64,000 nt of DNA, taken from NCBI RefSeq assembly GCF_025642155.1, contig NZ_CP106798.1, forward strand, positions 372,001-436,000, written 5' to 3'. The number at the start of each line of letters is the position of its first letter. Within the stretch, counting starts at the first letter, position 1. Below the pieces are notes generated by a model. The model was not told the origin of the DNA and did not search any database. It saw only the letters and a program-made list of their open reading frames with translations. Origin of the DNA: Streptomyces sp. HUAS 15-9 (GTDB lineage Bacteria; Actinomycetota; Actinomycetes; Streptomycetales; Streptomycetaceae). Below, piece after piece: positions 25,057 through 33,699 of the stretch. The translations under genes were made by a program, and so were the position numbers.

Positions 25057-25427
25057 GCGGTGGCTCCGGCGTTCTGGGACGTGGTCAGGAACGCGGCTAG
25101 TCGGTCCAGGACACCGGGCAGCACCCAGTAGTAGACCCACGTGCCGCGGCGTTCGCAGTCGATGAGCCCGGCCTGACGCAGCAGCTTGAGGTGATGGGAG
25201 ATCGTCGGCTGGGACAGGTCGAAGGCGGGGGTCAGCTCACACACACAGACCTCGCCGCCCTGGCCGCGTGAGGCGATCATCGACATCAGGCGCAGCCGGA
25301 CCGGATCGCCCAGGGCCTTGAAGACCTTGGCCAGCTCGGTCGCCTGGTCCTCGTCCAGCGGCGCGGTGGACAGGCCCGGACAGCAGGCGGCGTCCTGGCC
25401 GATCACCTCAAGCTCTTGTTTCGACAT
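25053..25427 (-). CDS. arsR: ArsR/SmtB family arsenic-responsive repressor
   Basis: The product has 124 residues. The winged helix reads FDLSQPTISHHLKLLRQAGL. A metal-binding CVCEL motif just before it (VCVCELTP) matches the ELCVCDL site of As(III)-sensing ArsR proteins, and an extra CC pair lies near residue 15. It should release DNA on binding arsenite and so induce arsR-aquaporin-arsC and the divergent arsM. The control gap contains TTGACGTT/AACGTCAA arms and further ATTCAA/TTGTAT half-sites. TAGAGG just before the ATG is close for a ribosome-binding site. Confidence 0.93.
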   Translation of the reverse strand: MSKQELEVIGQDAACCPGLSTAPLDEDQATELAKVFKALGDPVRLRLMSMIASRGQGGEVCVCELTPAFDLSQPTISHHLKLLRQAGLIDCERRGTWVYYWVLPGVLDRLAAFLTTSQNAGATA

Positions 25428-25436
25428 GCCTCTATG

Positions 25437-25483
25437 TTGACGTTTTTCGATTCAAGGCGCAAGCTTGTATCAATGAACGTCAA
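25437..25483. promoter_or_regulatory. Candidate ArsR operator between arsR and arsM
   Basis: TTGACGTT (25437-25444) and AACGTCAA (25476-25483) are perfect 8-bp inverted arms. Between them ATTCAA (25450-25455) and TTGTAT (25465-25470) give a second, imperfect dyad. The AT-rich symmetric block lies between the divergent arsR and arsM starts, as expected for an ArsR site controlling both. Confidence 0.6.
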
Positions 25484-25533
25484 TACAGGCCGTTCCCGGG
25501 GCCGTGCTGGGCCCCGTCACCTGGGAGTGAGTC

Positions 25534-26427
25534 ATGAGCGAGCAGTCCACCGACCTGCGTGAATCCGTCCGTCGGCGGTACGCGGCGGCGGCCGTGCAGG
25601 TCACCGAGGGCAGCGCCGGCTGTTGCGGGCCGCAGCCGGTCGAAGCCGACGAGAACTTCGGCTCTACGTTGTACGCCGCGGACGAGCGCGACGCCCTGCC
25701 CGCCGAGGCCGTGGCCGCCTCGCTCGGCTGCGGCAACCCCACCGCCGTCGCGGAACTGCGCGCGGGCGAACGGGTCCTCGACCTCGGCTCCGGCGGCGGC
25801 ATCGACGTCCTGCTGTCCGCCCGCCGCGTCGGCCCCACCGGCAAGGCCTACGGACTCGACATGACCGACGAGATGCTCGCTCTGGCCCTCGCCAACGCGC
25901 AGAAGGCGGGCGCCACGAACGTGGAGTTCCTCAAGGGCACCATCGAGGCAATCCCGCTGCCCGCGAACACGATCGACGTGGTGATCTCCAACTGCGTCAT
26001 CAACCTGTCCACCGACAAGCCCGCCGTCTTCGCCGAGACGTTCCGCGTCCTCAGGCCCGGCGGCCGCCTCGGCGTCTCCGACGTCGTCGCCGACGACGCA
26101 CTCAGCCCCGCGCAGCGCGCCGAGCGCGGCGACTACGTCGGCTGCATCGCCGGCGCGTTGTCCTTCGCCGAGTACCGGGCAGGTCTGGAGGCCGCCGGCT
26201 TCACCGACATCACCATCACTCCGACCCACCCGGTCGCCGACGGCATGCACTCCGCCATTGTCCGCGCGGTCAAGCCCGTCGACGCCGAGGACACCGCCGC
26301 CCAGGCCGCGTCCGGTGAGGCATGCTGCGGGGTCAGCGCCTGCTGCACACCGGCGGAGGCCTCCGCCGATCCCACGCTCACCGTCACGGAGGCCAAGACA
26401 GCATCCGGTTGCGGCTGCCAGAACTGA
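25534..26427 (+). CDS. arsM: Arsenite S-adenosylmethionine methyltransferase
   Basis: The product has 297 residues. The SAM site is VLDLGSGGGIDVLLSARRVG. Cysteines C30/C31 (GCCGP), C66 (SLGCGNP), C154 (SNCVINLS) and C204 (YVGCIAGAL) correspond to the four conserved cysteines of ArsM. The last 40 residues add six more (C264, C265, C270, C271, C293, C295), a Cys-rich tail seen in some actinobacterial ArsM proteins and probably metalloid-binding. It methylates As(III) to less toxic or volatile species. GGAG lies 7 bases before the ATG. It is divergent from arsR across a shared operator. Confidence 0.94.
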   Translation: MSEQSTDLRESVRRRYAAAAVQVTEGSAGCCGPQPVEADENFGSTLYAADERDALPAEAVAASLGCGNPTAVAELRAGERVLDLGSGGGIDVLLSARRVGPTGKAYGLDMTDEMLALALANAQKAGATNVEFLKGTIEAIPLPANTIDVVISNCVINLSTDKPAVFAETFRVLRPGGRLGVSDVVADDALSPAQRAERGDYVGCIAGALSFAEYRAGLEAAGFTDITITPTHPVADGMHSAIVRAVKPVDAEDTAAQAASGEACCGVSACCTPAEASADPTLTVTEAKTASGCGCQN

Positions 26428-26439
26428 CACCCGAATGCA

Positions 26440-26457
26440 ATACTGACTGGTCGGTAT
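26440..26457. promoter_or_regulatory. TetR-operator-like palindrome in a convergent gap
   Basis: ATACTGAC-TG-GTCGGTAT, 8-bp arms with one mismatch. The same motif (ACCGACCAGTCGGT) occurs at 36986-36999 in front of the alpha/beta-hydrolase gene. Here it lies between two convergent stops, with no promoter downstream, so it may be a relic or serve an antisense or unseen transcript. Confidence 0.45.
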
Positions 26458-26466
26458 GTCCCGGGC

Positions 26467-26495
26467 GTCCGGGGGCGGCCGATCCGCCCCCGGAC
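26467..26495. terminator. Bidirectional hairpin between arsM and livK
   Basis: GTCCGGGGGCGG (26467-26478) pairs with CCGCCCCCGGAC (26484-26495): a perfect 12-bp stem with a 5-base loop, between the convergent stops of arsM and the binding-protein gene. Confidence 0.8.
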
Positions 26496-26505
26496 CCACC
26501 CATGC

Positions 26506-27783
26506 TCAACCGGTGAGCGGACCGAACTCCTTGCGGGTGTCCACCGGTTGGCCGAAGAGCTGCCACCGTTCGCCCTTGAACCGCATCAACTGCAGTGTCT
26601 CGATCGGGAAGGCGTCGTCCGGCCCGGTGGACAGGGTGACACCGGGCAGCAGCATGCCCACCTTCACGTCCTTGAGGTTGCGCACCGCGTCCCGCAGACC
26701 TTCGCGGGTCGGGCACTTCATCGCGTCCAGGGCCTTGTGCAGGCTCGAGGCGACGGCCCAGCCGTAGGCGTTGAACTGGTTGGCCGGGTCGGTGTCCGGT
26801 GCGTACTTGTGCATCGCGTCCAGATACGTCTTCACCTCCGGGTCCTGCGCCCACCGCGGGTCGGCAGGGTCCTTGAAGTACGTGGCGGACACCACCCCTT
26901 GGACGTTCTTGAAGCCGACCGGCTTGAGCACGGCGGCGGACGAGGCCACGTTGTTCACGATGTGCAGCGGGTTCCACCGGGTGTTCTTGGCATCGGCGGC
27001 AAGGGCCTGGCTGCCGAACTTGGGTGTGGTGACATCCAGCAGCACGCCCGCCTTGGAGCGGGCGAGACTCGTCATCTGCGCCGAGACGGACGGGTCGGTG
27101 ACCTCGTAGCTCTCCTCCGCGACCACCTTGACGCCACTGCCGGCGACGGCCTTCTTGAACCCGCCGAGCAGATCCTTGCCGAAGTCGTCGTTCTGGTAGA
27201 GGACCGCGACCTTCGCCTTCGGCTTCTCGTCCTTGAGGTACTTGGCGTACATCCGCGCCTCGGCGACGTAGTTGGGCTGCCAGCCGATGGTCCAGGGGTG
27301 CTTGGCGTCCGTGCCCCAGACGGAGGCGCCCGTGGCGACGAAGGGCTGTGGCACCTTCTGCTGGTTGAGGTAGTCCCACACGGCCGCCGTGGAGGGAGTG
27401 CCCAGGGTCTGGAAGACGGCGAAGACCTTCTCCCGCTCGACCAGCCGGCGGGCCTCCTCCACCGCCTTGGGCGGCTGGTAGCCGTCGTCACGGACGACGA
27501 ACTCCACCTTGCGGCCGCCGATGCCGCCATGGTCGTTGACGTACTTGAAGTAGGCGGCGGCGCCCTTGCTGATCGTGCCGTACGCGGAGGCCGGCCCGGA
27601 CAGCGGGTAGATCCCGCCCAGCTTGATGGTCTTGTCGGTGATACCCGTGGTCTGCTGGCCCTTGCACGCGCCGCCGGCGACGGTGCCTGGGTCGTCCTGC
27701 CCTCGCTGGGTACTGCAGGCGGTCGCGGTGAGCAGCGCGGCGGTCGCGGCCGCAGCCGCCCGCAGAGCGGTGATGTTGCGCAT
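26506..27783 (-). CDS. livK: Branched-chain amino-acid-type ABC transporter substrate-binding lipoprotein
   Basis: The product has 425 residues. A lipoprotein signal ends TATAC, with the lipidated Cys about residue 23. The body is a type I periplasmic-binding fold of the Leu/Ile/Val family: GGIYPLSGPASAYGTISKGA, then VLYQNDDFGKDLLGGFKKAV. Substrates of this family range from branched-chain amino acids to amides and aromatic acids. It is the last gene of the five-gene operon, an unusual place for the binding protein. ATG 27783 has AAGGA 9 bases upstream; ATG 27792, overlapping the livM stop, has no usable spacing. Confidence 0.9.
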   Translation of the reverse strand: MRNITALRAAAAATAALLTATACSTQRGQDDPGTVAGGACKGQQTTGITDKTIKLGGIYPLSGPASAYGTISKGAAAYFKYVNDHGGIGGRKVEFVVRDDGYQPPKAVEEARRLVEREKVFAVFQTLGTPSTAAVWDYLNQQKVPQPFVATGASVWGTDAKHPWTIGWQPNYVAEARMYAKYLKDEKPKAKVAVLYQNDDFGKDLLGGFKKAVAGSGVKVVAEESYEVTDPSVSAQMTSLARSKAGVLLDVTTPKFGSQALAADAKNTRWNPLHIVNNVASSAAVLKPVGFKNVQGVVSATYFKDPADPRWAQDPEVKTYLDAMHKYAPDTDPANQFNAYGWAVASSLHKALDAMKCPTREGLRDAVRNLKDVKVGMLLPGVTLSTGPDDAFPIETLQLMRFKGERWQLFGQPVDTRKEFGPLTG

Positions 27784-27788
27784 GTGAT

Positions 27789-28910
27789 TCATTCCTTTTC
27801 CGTGCGGGGCGGTGCGCCCACGGGTTCGGCCTCGACAGATGCGGGATCCGCAGGGGTGGGGGGCGCGGAGGGTTCGGACGTGGGCTGGGGCGCAGGCTTT
27901 GCCAGCGGCGATCGGTCGGATGCGGCTGCGCGGGCGCGGCGACGGGCGACGGCACCGCGGGCCCGGCTCGCCAGGCCGGCCAGCCCGGTCGGAGCCACGA
28001 ACATCACCGCGATGATCAGCAGGCCGAACACCACACCGGGTGCCGCCTCGCTGAGGTCCTGGGCCACGCTCGGCACGTACATCACGAACGCCGCACCGAG
28101 CAGCGGCCCGTACAGCGAAGCGAGCCCACCGACCACCAGGCCGGCCAGCAGTGTGATGGACAGGACGAAGCTGAACGAGTCCGGCGAGACGAAGCCGATC
28201 ACCCAGGTGTACAGGCACCCGGCGACGCCCGCGAACATCGCGCTCCAGGCGAAGGCGAGGGTCTTGTGCAGCGACAGCCGCACGCCCATGACCTCGGCCG
28301 CGCTCTCGTTGTCCCGTACCGCGAGCAGTGCGCGCCCGACCCGGGAGCGCAGCAGGTTGCGGGCAAGCAGCAGCGCCACCGCGGCGACGGCGAGGACGAC
28401 GAAGTACGTCCACTGGTCCTCCGCGAGTCCGCTCCAGGCCGGTGGCTGCGGCTTTTCCACCGTCAGACCCATGGAGCCGCCGGTCACGGCCTCCAGCCGC
28501 TTGAGCAGCGGTGGCAGGAACACGGCCAAGGAGAGGGTGACCAGCGCCAGGTACAGGCCGCGCAGCCGCAGTGCGGGCACCCCGAAGCCGAGTCCCAGCA
28601 GGAAGCATGCCGCGGCCGCTACCGGCAGGGTGGCCAGGTGCCCGGTGTCGTACCGGTCGAGCATGATCGCCGCGGTGTAGGCGCCGGCCGCGAAGAACGC
28701 GCCGTGGCCGAGGGAGATCTGTCCGCCGAATCCGACGAGCAGGTTCAGTCCGGCCAGTGCCACGGCGTACACCAGCACCATGCTCAACTGGAAGACCTGG
28801 AAGGGGGCGAAGTAGAAGGGCACGGCCAGGGCGACGGCCGCCGCGAGCATCACGGTGAGCGCGAGCCGCGCGTGCCGGGTGCGGTCGAGGACCGCGGTCG
28901 TCGTTCTCAT
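27789..28910 (-). CDS. livM: Branched-chain amino-acid-type ABC permease (LivM)
   Basis: The product has 373 residues and about nine helices. GLNLLVGFGGQISLGHGAFF is the hallmark LivM loop, and the GRALLAVRDNESAAEVMGVR cytoplasmic loop contacts the ATPases. The last ~55 residues are an Ala/Pro-rich hydrophilic tail not needed in other LivM proteins. Its ATG overlaps the livH stop (ATGA). Confidence 0.92.
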   Translation of the reverse strand: MRTTTAVLDRTRHARLALTVMLAAAVALAVPFYFAPFQVFQLSMVLVYAVALAGLNLLVGFGGQISLGHGAFFAAGAYTAAIMLDRYDTGHLATLPVAAAACFLLGLGFGVPALRLRGLYLALVTLSLAVFLPPLLKRLEAVTGGSMGLTVEKPQPPAWSGLAEDQWTYFVVLAVAAVALLLARNLLRSRVGRALLAVRDNESAAEVMGVRLSLHKTLAFAWSAMFAGVAGCLYTWVIGFVSPDSFSFVLSITLLAGLVVGGLASLYGPLLGAAFVMYVPSVAQDLSEAAPGVVFGLLIIAVMFVAPTGLAGLASRARGAVARRRARAAASDRSPLAKPAPQPTSEPSAPPTPADPASVEAEPVGAPPRTEKE

Positions 28911-29797
28911 GCCCGCTCCACCGCCGCCCGCCCGAACAGGCCCTGGGGCCGCACCAGTAGCACCGCAAGGATGATCACCAGGGGTACACCGACCTTCAGA
29001 TCGGCGCCGATGACGTCCACGTACGCCCCCGCCAGCGTCTCGGCCACTCCCACGAACAGGCCTCCGACGACCGCGCCCACAGGACTGTCGAAGCCCCCGA
29101 GGGTGGCCGCGGCGAACGCGTAGATGAGCACTCCGCCCATCATGTTCGGCTCCAGGAACAGCACCGGAGCGACCAGCACGCCCGACACCGCGCCGACCGT
29201 CGCGGCCAGCCCCCAGCCGAGCATCAGCACGCGGCTGACGCGGATGCCCGACAGTCGGGCGGATACGGGGTTGCAGGCGACCGCCCGCATCACCAGGCCG
29301 ATCGAGGTGTGCTGGAAGAGCAGATACAGCAGGCTCATCACAGCGGCCACCACGCCGATGATCCCGAGGGTGGACCAGTCCATGCTCACCCCTCCCAGGT
29401 CGATCCCGCCGTCGGGGAACGGCTGCGGGAAGTCCTTGACGGTGAACGACCAGATCAGACCGGCCGCCGCGTTGACGAAGATGAACAGGCCCACGGTGAC
29501 GATGACCACCGTCAGTTCGGGGGCACCCTGTACGGGGCGGATGACGATCCGCTCCACCAGCATGCCGCCGACGAAGGACACCGCCAGGGTGACCGGCAGG
29601 GCCAGCCAGAACGGCATTCCGGACGCCGTCAGTTGCCAGGCCACGTACGTGGAGAGCATCGCGAGCTCGCCCTGCGCAAAGTTGACGATCCCCGTGAACC
29701 GGTGGATCAGCACCAGGGCCAGTGCCAGGCTGGCGTACACGGCTCCGGAGCCGATCCCCTCCACCACTTGCTGGAGCAGGTCCGTCAACGCGCTCAC
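28907..29797 (-). CDS. livH: Branched-chain amino-acid-type ABC permease (LivH)
   Basis: The product has 296 residues and eight helices. FTGIVNFAQGELAMLSTYVA and the MRAVACNPVSARLSGIRVSR loop are standard LivH features. It starts at GTG 29797 overlapping the livF stop (GTGA), so all five operon genes are translationally coupled or nearly so. Confidence 0.92.
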   Translation of the reverse strand: MSALTDLLQQVVEGIGSGAVYASLALALVLIHRFTGIVNFAQGELAMLSTYVAWQLTASGMPFWLALPVTLAVSFVGGMLVERIVIRPVQGAPELTVVIVTVGLFIFVNAAAGLIWSFTVKDFPQPFPDGGIDLGGVSMDWSTLGIIGVVAAVMSLLYLLFQHTSIGLVMRAVACNPVSARLSGIRVSRVLMLGWGLAATVGAVSGVLVAPVLFLEPNMMGGVLIYAFAAATLGGFDSPVGAVVGGLFVGVAETLAGAYVDVIGADLKVGVPLVIILAVLLVRPQGLFGRAAVERA

Positions 29798-30600
29798 CCG
29801 CCCTGACCGGAGCGGGCCGGGACTCCGAGATACACCTCGGCGACCTGCCCGTCCTCGCGGATCTGCGCGGCAGGTCCGGACAGCATCAGGCGGCCGGCCT
29901 CCAGCACATGGGCCTGATGCGCGATGTCCAGCGCGAGCTGGGCGTTCTGCTCGACGACGATCACGGTGGTGCGCTCCTCCTCGTTGACGGTGCGGACGAT
30001 CTCGAACAGCTCACGCGTGACCAGGGGCGCGAGCCCCAGCGACGGCTCGTCCAGCAGGAGCAGCGCGGGCCGCAGCATCAGCGCCCTGCCGATGGCGAGC
30101 ATCTGCTGCTCGCCGCCGCTGAGACTGCCCGCGGCCTGCCGGGACCGCTGGCGCAGCTTGGGGAAGTAGTCGTAGATCCGTTCCAGGTCCGCCGCCACGG
30201 CCGCGCGCTCGTTGCGGTCGCGCCACGGGCCCCGGGTGCGCAGGTGCGCGCCGATGCGCAGGTTTTCCTCGACGGTCAGGTCATTGAACGTGCCGCGGCC
30301 CTCGGGCACGTGCGCCACACCGAGCCGGGCGGCCTGCTCCGGGGAACGGCCCAGCAGTTCGGCACCGTTCAAGGTCACCGATCCGCGGCCGCGGATCATG
30401 CCGCACAGGGCCCGCAGAGTGGTGGTCTTGCCCGCGCCGTTGGGTCCGAGGACCGCGCACACCTCGCCCCGGGCGACGGAGAAGTCCAGGCCGTGGAGCA
30501 CCCTGGCCTGGCCGTATCCGGCGTGCAGGCCGGAGACCTTCAGGAAGTCCCGCTCCGCGGTCTGCCCCGCCTCGGCGCCGGCGATGGGAGGCCCGCTCAT
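29794..30600 (-). CDS. livF: Branched-chain amino-acid-type ABC ATPase (LivF)
   Basis: The product has 268 residues. Walker A is GPNGAGKTT, the signature is SLSGGEQQMLAIGRAL and Walker B is LLLLDEPSLGLAP, followed by the switch histidine replaced by Gln (VEQN), as normal in LivF. An 18-residue N-terminal extension precedes the conserved start LKVSGLHAGYG. ATG 30600 overlaps the livG stop. Confidence 0.93.
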   Translation of the reverse strand: MSGPPIAGAEAGQTAERDFLKVSGLHAGYGQARVLHGLDFSVARGEVCAVLGPNGAGKTTTLRALCGMIRGRGSVTLNGAELLGRSPEQAARLGVAHVPEGRGTFNDLTVEENLRIGAHLRTRGPWRDRNERAAVAADLERIYDYFPKLRQRSRQAAGSLSGGEQQMLAIGRALMLRPALLLLDEPSLGLAPLVTRELFEIVRTVNEEERTTVIVVEQNAQLALDIAHQAHVLEAGRLMLSGPAAQIREDGQVAEVYLGVPARSGQGG

Positions 30601-31355
30601 GCCGCCACCCCCAGGTACGCCTCGATGACGGCCGGATCGCGCTGGATCTCCTTCGGCGGGCCCTCGGCGATCTTGCGCCCGAAATCGAGGCACACGACCT
30701 TGTCGCACAGACCCATCACGAACCCCATGTGGTGCTCGACCACCACGAGCGTGACGTCGAAGTCCCGGCGCACCACTCGGACCAGATCCGCGAATTGGCC
30801 GACCTCGCCGTGGCTGAGGCCGTTGACGGGTTCGTCGAGCAGCAGGAGCCGGGGCCGAACCGCGAGGGCCCTCGCGAGTTCGACGCGTTTGAGCGTGCCG
30901 AACGGCAGCCCGGAGGCGGGATGGCCGGCGACGTCCTCCAGGCCCAGCCGTCGCAGCAGGTCGTCCGCCCGATCACGCAGTTCCGCCTCCTCCCGCCGGA
31001 CGCGGGGCAGCCGGAGCGCCGCGGCGAGGTGTCCGGTATGCCCCTGGCTGTGGGCGCCGACCATGACGTTCTCCCGGACCGTCAGCCGCGGGAACAGGCC
31101 AAGGTTCTGGAATGTGCGGGCGATGCCGCTCCCGGCCACGGCGTGCGGCGCCAGGGCGAGCAGGTCCTCACCGTCGAACGACACCGTGCCCGCGTCGGGG
31201 GTGCAGCGCCGGGTGAGGCAGTTGAACAACGTGGTCTTGCCGGCTCCGTTCGGCCCGATGAGCCCCACGGCGGTGCCCGGCTCGACGGTGAACCCGACAC
31301 CGTCCAGTGCCGTGATGCCGCCGAAACGCACGGTGATACCGTCGACCGTGAGCAT
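30597..31355 (-). CDS. livG: Branched-chain amino-acid-type ABC ATPase (LivG)
   Basis: The product has 252 residues. Walker A is GPNGAGKTT, the Q-loop lies in ARTFQNLGLF, Walker B is LLLLDEPVNGLS and the switch is VEHHM. The ABC signature is degenerate (GLPFGTLKRVELARAL in place of LSYGxQR), a common LivG variation. It is the first gene of the operon, with AAGGGG 8 bases before ATG 31355. The divergent PucR regulator lies 187 bp upstream. Two palindromes in the gap are candidate operators. Confidence 0.92.
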   Translation of the reverse strand: MLTVDGITVRFGGITALDGVGFTVEPGTAVGLIGPNGAGKTTLFNCLTRRCTPDAGTVSFDGEDLLALAPHAVAGSGIARTFQNLGLFPRLTVRENVMVGAHSQGHTGHLAAALRLPRVRREEAELRDRADDLLRRLGLEDVAGHPASGLPFGTLKRVELARALAVRPRLLLLDEPVNGLSHGEVGQFADLVRVVRRDFDVTLVVVEHHMGFVMGLCDKVVCLDFGRKIAEGPPKEIQRDPAVIEAYLGVAA

Positions 31356-31426
31356 GAGTGACGCCCCTTTTGACGTGCTGGGATGTGGGCGAGCGTCACA
31401 GTAGGTGGGGGCCTTGTCGGCGCACA

Positions 31427-31444
31427 TTGGGTGCGAGCACCCAA
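31427..31444. promoter_or_regulatory. Palindrome in livG/PucR divergent promoter
   Basis: TTGGGTGC-GA-GCACCCAA: perfect 8-bp arms, 72 bp before the livG ATG and 98 bp before the PucR ATG. A candidate site for the PucR-type or following TetR-type regulator. Confidence 0.6.
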
Positions 31445-31461
31445 CTTCGGGTCCGCCGACC

Positions 31462-31476
31462 TGTGCGTGGCGCACA
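31462..31476. promoter_or_regulatory. Second palindrome in livG/PucR divergent promoter
   Basis: TGTGCG-TGG-CGCACA: perfect 6-bp arms. Different in sequence from the palindrome at 31427, so the two may serve different regulators. Confidence 0.5.
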
Positions 31477-31541
31477 ACCCCTCGGACATCTCCCTCGCCG
31501 AGCCTGTTGACGGGACACGAGGAGACGGCAACCATCTGCGC

Positions 31542-32837
31542 ATGCCTCGCGGTCTCACCCTGGGCACCCCAGGTCTGTCCGAACCGCTGCTCCAGGAGCG
31601 GCGGCGGCTCCTGCGCGCCCTCGAGAAGCGGGTCGACGACGTGGTGGAGACCGCCGTCGCCGTGATGCGTGCCGAGATCCCCTCGTACGCGCTCCAGAGC
31701 GAGCCGTTCTTCGACGACGTACGCGACCAGGTACTCACGCACTACCGCATCAAGCTGGCAGCGCTGGCCGACGACCGGGAGATCGCCCCGGAAGATCTGG
31801 GCTTCAGCCGCGCGGCAGCCATGCGCAGAGCGCGCGCGGGGTTCGCCCTGGAGGACTGGATGAGCGCCTTCAGGATCGGCCGACAGGTCTTCTGGGACGC
31901 GATGATGGCCGCCGTGGGCACCTCCGAGGCGGCACACCAGGCCGCACTGTCCCTGGTCACCCCGATGATGCGGTACGTGGACTACGCCAGCACGCATGCG
32001 GCGCAGGCTTACGTGGAGTACCAACAGCACGTCGTCGCGGACGCGGACCGCGAGCGCCGGGACCTGCTGGAGCAGCTCCTGGCGGGCGTGGCACCGACGC
32101 GTGGTCCACTGCTGGCCGCGGCGCAGGCGTACGGCATCGGGCCGCGCTCACCGATGATGGTGGTGGTGGCCGTCTGCGACAGCGACATTTCCAGTGGGGA
32201 CCTCGCCGCCGCCGAGAGCGGCTACGCCACCAGCGCGGCGATCAGCGTCGCCGGCGTCTGGGCCAGCAGGACCCTCGTCGTCGTGCGCCAGGGCGAGGTG
32301 GTGGCCGTACCCGTGATGCGCGCCGGCATGGACGAAGAGGACATGTGCAGCCACTTCGAGGGCGTGCAGCAGCGGCTCGGCCGCAAGGGAACCGTGCTGT
32401 CCATGGGCATCAGCACGGTCGCCCGGGGCACGGCCGAACTGCCGCGCGCCTACCAGGAGGCGCGGGCCGCCCTCGACCTGGTGCCGATCGGCGGCGGGGT
32501 GGCGGCGCTGCCGCGGCTGTCCCCCTTCGACTACCTGGCGCTGCGCGCCGACGACCTCGCCCGCCAGCTCGTCGATCCCCGGGTGCGTGCGCTGCTGGAC
32601 GAGGACCGCAGACGCGGCGGCACGCTGGCGGCCACCATACGGGCGTTCGCAGAGGCGGACCTGAACCTGCGGCTGGCCGCCGACCGGCTGCGGGTGCACC
32701 ACAACACGGCGCACTACCGCTTGCGCCGTATCGAGGAACGCACCGGATGCAATCCACGCCGGATCGCGGACCTCCTGCAACTGCTGGTCGCCCTCGCCAT
32801 CCACGACGAGGCCGGGGAAGGTGAGGACTGCCCGTGA
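31542..32837 (+). CDS. PucR/CdaR-type transcriptional regulator
   Basis: From ATG 31542 the product has 431 residues. A central GGDEF-like/RsbRD-type sensor region is followed by the C-terminal PucR HTH_30 domain: IRAFAEADLNLRLAADRLRV, HHNTAHYRLRRIEERTG. PucR-type proteins activate nitrogen or amino-acid catabolic genes. Divergence from the liv operon suggests it controls that importer. The open frame extends to 31383, but the region between holds the promoter palindromes. The start is moderately uncertain because no good ribosome-binding site precedes 31542. Its stop overlaps the TetR start. Confidence 0.87.
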   Translation: MPRGLTLGTPGLSEPLLQERRRLLRALEKRVDDVVETAVAVMRAEIPSYALQSEPFFDDVRDQVLTHYRIKLAALADDREIAPEDLGFSRAAAMRRARAGFALEDWMSAFRIGRQVFWDAMMAAVGTSEAAHQAALSLVTPMMRYVDYASTHAAQAYVEYQQHVVADADRERRDLLEQLLAGVAPTRGPLLAAAQAYGIGPRSPMMVVVAVCDSDISSGDLAAAESGYATSAAISVAGVWASRTLVVVRQGEVVAVPVMRAGMDEEDMCSHFEGVQQRLGRKGTVLSMGISTVARGTAELPRAYQEARAALDLVPIGGGVAALPRLSPFDYLALRADDLARQLVDPRVRALLDEDRRRGGTLAATIRAFAEADLNLRLAADRLRVHHNTAHYRLRRIEERTGCNPRRIADLLQLLVALAIHDEAGEGEDCP

Positions 32838-33502
32838 GCGGCATCGTTGAGCCTGTGGAGACCGAGGTGGCGGCACGCCGTCGGCCCGGCGAGCACGGGA
32901 CGTCCGGCGTGCCGGAGGAACCCGGCGAGCCGGACCTTCCCCTCCGACGCGCCCTTCTGGACGCGGCGTTGAAGGTGTTCACCGAGCGCGGCTACGCCGA
33001 TGCCGGCCTCGCCGAGATCGCGGCGCACTCCGGGATCCCCGTGGGCAGCCTCTTCCAGCACTACGGCGGCAAGCGCGGACTGTATCTGGCGCTGTGGGAG
33101 GAGTTCCGGGAGGAGCAGGAACGCCGGACCGCCACAGCGCTGGCCGCGGCGCGCAGCCGCGGGGTGGACGACCCCGTCGCCGTGTTCACCGCGGGCGCGC
33201 GGGCCTACCTGGACGGCATCTGGAACAACCGGCCACTCGGCAGACTCGTCGCCGAGGACGACGGCCCGGCCGGCTTCGACACGCTGCGCCGCCAATGGGA
33301 CCGGGCCTGGGTACGGCGCAACGCCAGACTCCTGCAGGTGGACGAGCGGCAGCGGGCAGGCCGCGTCAGGGTGATCGTGCTGACCACGGTCATCGGAGGA
33401 GCGGCGCGCGAGCTGGGCGACTGCGCGGACGAGACAGAGGCCCGGGAGATCGTGGACGAGGTGTGCGGCATCCTCACCCACCTGTCGACTCCGCCCGGCT
33501 GA
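32834..33502 (+). CDS. TetR/AcrR family regulator
   Basis: The product has 222 residues. After a 35-residue hydrophilic tail comes the HTH (AGLAEIAAHSGIPVGSLFQH, YGGKRGLYLALW). The rest is helical. It starts at GTG 32834, overlapping the PucR stop (GTGA), so two regulators of different families are made from one transcript next to the liv operon. It may act on the same promoter region, which has two different palindromes. Confidence 0.88.
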   Translation: MSGIVEPVETEVAARRRPGEHGTSGVPEEPGEPDLPLRRALLDAALKVFTERGYADAGLAEIAAHSGIPVGSLFQHYGGKRGLYLALWEEFREEQERRTATALAAARSRGVDDPVAVFTAGARAYLDGIWNNRPLGRLVAEDDGPAGFDTLRRQWDRAWVRRNARLLQVDERQRAGRVRVIVLTTVIGGAARELGDCADETEAREIVDEVCGILTHLSTPPG

Positions 33503-33558
33503 ACCGCGACGCCGGGCCCGGTCCTGTGCCGGCCGATGGCTGACGCCCACTCAGCAAG

Positions 33559-33594
33559 CCTTTGCTTTGCATGACTTGTACATGACCTTTGCTT
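33559..33594. promoter_or_regulatory. Repeat-rich promoter of secreted phosphatase, possible PhoP-type box
   Basis: CCTTTGCTT occurs at 33559-33567 and 33586-33594. Between them CATGAC occurs at 33570-33575 and 33581-33586, an 11-bp period. Reading the other strand gives GGTCATGTACAAGTCATG, sharing only the GTCA core with Streptomyces PHO-box repeats. PhoP control of a phosphatase would make sense but is not shown. Confidence 0.4.
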
Positions 33595-33699
33595 GGCGGA
33601 GTCCGCCGTTCGTCTGTCCTTCACGCAGACCCTGCTTGGGCCTCCTAGGGTTGCCGCGCCGCTCCCCATACGACCGTCACCTCTGCCCGGAGGACAGTC

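Noticed and set aside
23017..25131. 704-codon open plus-strand frame opposite TetR, arsC and aquaporin genes
   Set aside because: It spans three real genes on the opposite strand, and its translation is low-complexity.
26548..28680. 710-codon open plus-strand frame opposite livK/livM
   Set aside because: Shadow of two ABC transporter genes with clear motifs on the other strand; no ribosome-binding site or homology.
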